64,000 nucleotides of DNA, taken from the NCBI GenBank assembly GCA_036961355.1, contig JBALVL010000012.1, positions 1 through 64,000 of the forward strand. The letters are read 5' to 3'. Made by a program: the position numbers and the translations under genes. Under the pieces are notes generated by a model. That model saw nothing but the letters and a program-made list of their open reading frames with translations, did no database searches and was not told where the DNA came from. Below, in pieces: positions 61,115-64,000 of the stretch (positions are counted from its first letter, which is position 1; each line of letters starts with the position of its first letter). The DNA comes from Motiliproteus sp036961355. Its GTDB lineage: Bacteria > Pseudomonadota > Gammaproteobacteria > Pseudomonadales > Balneatricaceae.

Positions 61115-61885
61115 ATGAACTCCCTGATTAGAATCGACACAACGCAGTCATCTGTTGCCATTCAGGAGCCGGTGCTGTTGTCGCCACAAGAGGGTTTGCA
61201 GCAGGAACTAGAGCTGCTCGACCTAGTGGCGAATAACTGTCTCGAATATGGCTTTCGAATCTGGCGGTGTCGGCGTGCGATGGTGGTTCCCACATCCGTC
61301 AGTCGTAATCTCGGGTTCGAACTGGCATCGCGTGTATTGGCGGAAAAGGGCTGGCCTGTAATCATCCGTAAAACCGGTGGCGATTTGGTGCCTCAGTCTC
61401 CCGGGTTGCTCAATGTTTCCCTTGTGTTCCGGCAGCGCCGGCGCAAAGGCAGCATTGACGCAAGCTATCAGGCGCTTTGCCGTCCCTTAATCGCCGCCTT
61501 TAAATCATTGGGCATCGATGCTTATTGCGCCTCTGTGCCAGGGGCCTTTTGTGATGGTGATTACAACCTGGTTGTCGACGGTCAAAAACTGGCGGGAACG
61601 GCGCAACGCTGGCGTCGGATCACAGCGAGTGATGATGGCGACGGTGACTTTGCGGTGCTGGTGCATGCGGTAATCCTGTGCCGCGATGAGTTGCCCGAAT
61701 TATGGGGTATCACTAATGACTTCTATCGTCATTGCAGTATTGATCGATATATCGAATACACCAAGCACGTTTCGGTTTCAGAGTTGTTGTCAGAACCTAA
61801 AGCTATTTCAGATCAGACGCTGATGTCTCATCTATCTAAAGTAATTTCCGAGAAAATAAAATTGCATTTTGATGTGTTGGAGTAA
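61115..61885 (+). CDS. Lipoate-protein ligase-like protein
   Basis: This encodes 256 aa of the biotin/lipoate ligase fold. Motifs are RKTGGDLVPQSPGLLNVSLV (a version of RRxxGGGxVxHxxGxLN), and DYNLVVDGQKLAGTAQRW with a catalytic lysine candidate at 158. Two usual positions differ: the third Gly is Asp90 and the usual His is Gln94. It probably attaches or transfers lipoate onto the lipoyl protein of the same operon. A short extra C-terminal region follows. Confidence 0.78.
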   Translation: MNSLIRIDTTQSSVAIQEPVLLSPQEGLQQELELLDLVANNCLEYGFRIWRCRRAMVVPTSVSRNLGFELASRVLAEKGWPVIIRKTGGDLVPQSPGLLNVSLVFRQRRRKGSIDASYQALCRPLIAAFKSLGIDAYCASVPGAFCDGDYNLVVDGQKLAGTAQRWRRITASDDGDGDFAVLVHAVILCRDELPELWGITNDFYRHCSIDRYIEYTKHVSVSELLSEPKAISDQTLMSHLSKVISEKIKLHFDVLE

Positions 61886-61969
61886 TCCAGTAATTGAGGA
61901 TTATAACCCCGTGAAAATTTTTTAAATGACGTTGGTCCTGCACTAATAAGAAAATATTGAGAGGCTGTT

Positions 61970-62551
61970 ATGAATAAAAATAAATATCAAAACAAAATTC
62001 AAAATATTGAACCCACTGAGGTCGATTCACCCTCATTTAGTCGAAGAAACTTCTTAACCAAAGGCTCCATGGTTTTAGCGGGAGCGGGTGTGTTCACACT
62101 GGGTGTGGGTGGTGCGCTCGTTTCCCCATCGGCCTGGGCCGCCAGTGCCGTTGGCGACCATGCCAGCGAGACGCTGCTGGCCATGGCGCGTGATATTTAC
62201 CCGCACGATACGCTGGAGGATAAATATTATACCCAGGTGTTGTTACCTATGGGTGAAAGTGCCGCCACAGATAAAGACCTGGCGACCCTGCTTAAGGAAG
62301 GGACCAGCGAGTTGGATAGACGCACCAATGCCCGATTCGGCAAGGGTTATCTCAAGGTAGAGCAAGAAACTGACCGTGTCGAAATTCTTCGCGAGATGGA
62401 GTCTTCGGCTTTTTTTCAGAAAATTAAAGGCGCTTTGATGATGGGTATTTATAACAACCCCGAACTTTGGCCAAGGTTTGGGTTTGGTGGTTCGTCGTGG
62501 GAACAAGGCGGATACATTGACCGCGGCTTCGATAAGAACGACTGGATCTGA
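61970..62551 (+). CDS. Tat-exported gluconate-dehydrogenase small-subunit-like protein
   Basis: This encodes 193 aa. A twin-arginine signal (FSRRNFLTKGS, Arg25-Arg26) and hydrophobic stretch end at AWA (about 57). The mature part (ETLLAMARDIYPHDTLEDKYYTQVLLPM, NNPELWPRFGFGGSSWEQGGYIDRGFDKNDW) matches the gluconate 2-dehydrogenase subunit 3 family, whose Tat signal carries the folded flavin subunit out. It lies 23 bp before the GMC gene. Confidence 0.86.
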   Translation: MNKNKYQNKIQNIEPTEVDSPSFSRRNFLTKGSMVLAGAGVFTLGVGGALVSPSAWAASAVGDHASETLLAMARDIYPHDTLEDKYYTQVLLPMGESAATDKDLATLLKEGTSELDRRTNARFGKGYLKVEQETDRVEILREMESSAFFQKIKGALMMGIYNNPELWPRFGFGGSSWEQGGYIDRGFDKNDWI

Positions 62552-62574
62552 TAATAATAAGAGAGGAAGTAACA

Positions 62575-64000
62575 ATGGCTAATAAATTCGATTTAAATGA
62601 TGACAGCCTGGTCGTTATTATCGGTTCGGGTGCGGGTGGCGGAACGCTTGCCAATGAACTGGCGCAAAAAGGTATTCGTTCGGTGGTGCTCGAAGCCGGT
62701 AAACGCTTCAAGATGGAAGACATTGAGAACGACGAATGGAAGATGTTTGGCAAGATCTCCTGGCTGGATAAACGTAATTCTGAGGGGCCTGCCCGTCTGG
62801 CCAAAGATTTTCCTCATCTACCGGCCTGGATTGTGAAAGGCGTTGGTGGAGCAACAATGCACTGGGCTGGCGTAGCGATGCGCTTCCAGGAGCACGAGTT
62901 CAAGATGAAAACGACCAATGGCACGATCCCCGGTGCGAACGTGCTGGATTGGCCGATTGATCTGAAAGAGCTGGCCCCTTACTACACTTTGGCCGAGGAG
63001 AAGATGGGGGTTTGCGGTACCGAGACCACCGGGATGCCATTCCACGCTAAGAGCAGTCACTACAAAGTGGTAGCAGAAGGGGCAAAACGCATTGGTGCCA
63101 AGTGTGAACAAGCTAACCTGGCGATCAATACGGAGAGCCGCGACGGGCGGCCTGCCTGTCAGGTTACTGGTTTTTGTATGCAGGGTTGCCGTGTTGGCGC
63201 CAAGTGGTCCACCATGTACACCGAAATTCCCAAAGCCGAGGCTACCGGTAATTGTGAAGTGCGTCCTCAGTCCATGGTGTTGCGAATTGAACACGATAAA
63301 ACAGGTAAGGTGACCGGGGTGCTGTACGCCGATAAAGACGGCAATCAGCAGTTGCAAAAAGCCCGTGTTGTTGCCGTTGCAGGTAACTCCATCGAATCAC
63401 CGCGGATGCTGCTGAATTCGGCGTCCAATCTGTTCCCCGATGGTTTGGCAAACTCTTCCGGCCAGGTCGGTCAGAATTATATGACCCACACGACGGGTGG
63501 TGTTTACGCCGAATTTGAGAAGCCCGTGCACATGTACAAGAGCACCGTCGTTCCGGGTGTCGTTAAAGAGTGGCAAGATAATGATCCTTCTCGCGGCCAC
63601 TATGCCGGTTATGAGCTTGAAATTCTTCACCTGGGGCTGCCCTTTATGTCAGCCTTTCTAAATCCAGGCGTCAGCGGCTGGGGTCGGGAGGTGTCAGAAT
63701 CGCTACAGAATTACGATAAGATGGCCGGATTTTGGATCTGCGGTGAAGATATGGCCGTAGAGTCGAACAACATCACCCTGCACGGTTCGGAGAAAGACCA
63801 GTACGGTCTGCCCATTCCTGTGGTACACAAGACCGACCATATCAACGATACCCGCATGCGCAATCATGCCTACAAGACCTCGAAGGAGCTGTTCGAGTCT
63901 GTCGGCGCGCTGAAAGTTAATAACCTGCCAGCCTATCCCGCAAGTCACAACATGGGCACCAACCGCATGAGTGAACGTGCACGTGACGGTGTCGTCAATA
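62575..64000 (+). CDS. GMC-family dehydrogenase, partial at window end
   Basis: The frame is open without a stop from ATG at 62575 (GAGAGGAAG site) to the last base, at least 475 codons. The FAD loop reads VVIIGSGAGGGTLANELAQKG. GVGGATMHWAGVAMRF follows the signature region of GMC oxidoreductases, as do VTGFCMQGCRVGAKW (a Cys-containing loop) and AVAGNSIESPRMLLNSAS. The C-terminal block ASHNMGTNRM carries the active-site His. It pairs with the Tat small subunit for periplasmic oxidation of an alcohol or sugar. A cytochrome subunit may follow outside the window. Confidence 0.9.
   Translation, partial: MANKFDLNDDSLVVIIGSGAGGGTLANELAQKGIRSVVLEAGKRFKMEDIENDEWKMFGKISWLDKRNSEGPARLAKDFPHLPAWIVKGVGGATMHWAGVAMRFQEHEFKMKTTNGTIPGANVLDWPIDLKELAPYYTLAEEKMGVCGTETTGMPFHAKSSHYKVVAEGAKRIGAKCEQANLAINTESRDGRPACQVTGFCMQGCRVGAKWSTMYTEIPKAEATGNCEVRPQSMVLRIEHDKTGKVTGVLYADKDGNQQLQKARVVAVAGNSIESPRMLLNSASNLFPDGLANSSGQVGQNYMTHTTGGVYAEFEKPVHMYKSTVVPGVVKEWQDNDPSRGHYAGYELEILHLGLPFMSAFLNPGVSGWGREVSESLQNYDKMAGFWICGEDMAVESNNITLHGSEKDQYGLPIPVVHKTDHINDTRMRNHAYKTSKELFESVGALKVNNLPAYPASHNMGTNRMSERARDGVVN

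Noticed and set aside
1..64000. CRISPR arrays, rRNA, tRNA, IS elements
   Set aside because: No regular spacer-repeat array, no transposase motifs and no recognisable RNA gene cores were seen on reading both strands; short tRNA genes could still be missed by eye.

Overview
The window comes from a gammaproteobacterium, most likely a marine, metabolically versatile heterotroph. The evidence is a Rof-type Rho antiterminator, NnrU, a YqjG-type glutathionyl-hydroquinone reductase, a LysR/pirin pair, a TRAP uptake system and sigma-54/AcoR regulation. No rRNA, tRNA, CRISPR array, transposase or integrase was recognised. Most of the window has moderately GC-rich coding sequence. The first 4 kb is AT-rich and holds small or hypothetical genes and a structured non-coding stretch, so it may be accessory DNA.

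Layout. 1-4 kb: gene tail, AT-rich membrane-anchored protein, small proteins, Rof, two-TM protein and a haem-binding cytochrome P460. 4-7 kb: AraC-type regulator, NnrU and a solute-binding protein gene with an in-frame TGA between its signal peptide and mature domain. 7-15.2 kb (minus): moxR-DUF58-DUF4381-batA-batB/C-batD operon followed by an SDR. 15.9-27.8 kb (plus): a GGDEF diguanylate cyclase, then a probable envelope motor operon (secreted coiled-coil protein, TPR protein, giant TPR lipoprotein, small secreted protein, ExbB, ExbD, ExbD, AgmX/PglI-like TonB protein). Several genes of this operon carry 15-bp tandem arrays. 27.8-33.8 kb: yqjG, pirin, LysR, a CDGSH-glutamate synthase fusion and a CBS protein. 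34-40 kb: a MocR regulator diverging from two GNAT acetyltransferases, a small unknown gene and a chemoreceptor.

40-52.8 kb is a carbohydrate-acid module: gap-pyk, an AEC transporter, a GntR-like LacI-family regulator, a TRAP transporter and the tetronate genes ltnD-otnK-otnC-otnI followed by gntK. Palindromic operators (core TTAGCGCTAA) overlap the gap-pyk and TRAP promoters and precede the AEC gene. The regulator therefore probably couples uptake and breakdown of L-threonate-like and gluconate-like acids to lower glycolysis, where their DHAP, GAP and pyruvate products are used.

53-64 kb is an AcoR-type sigma-54 module. acoR diverges from a secreted VOC protein and a HupE/UreJ-like membrane protein. 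These are followed by acoA-acoB, a free-standing lipoyl protein, a free-standing E2 catalytic domain, a lipoate-ligase-like protein, and a Tat-exported small subunit with a GMC dehydrogenase that runs off the window. Paired TGCGAC-N5-GTCGCA sites lie upstream of both the VOC gene and acoA, and the acoA site is followed by a near-perfect -24/-12 promoter. I infer a peripheral alcohol oxidation feeding a thiamine-dependent cleavage complex with an E2 split into separate polypeptides. This is the strongest candidate for an undescribed variant system in the window.
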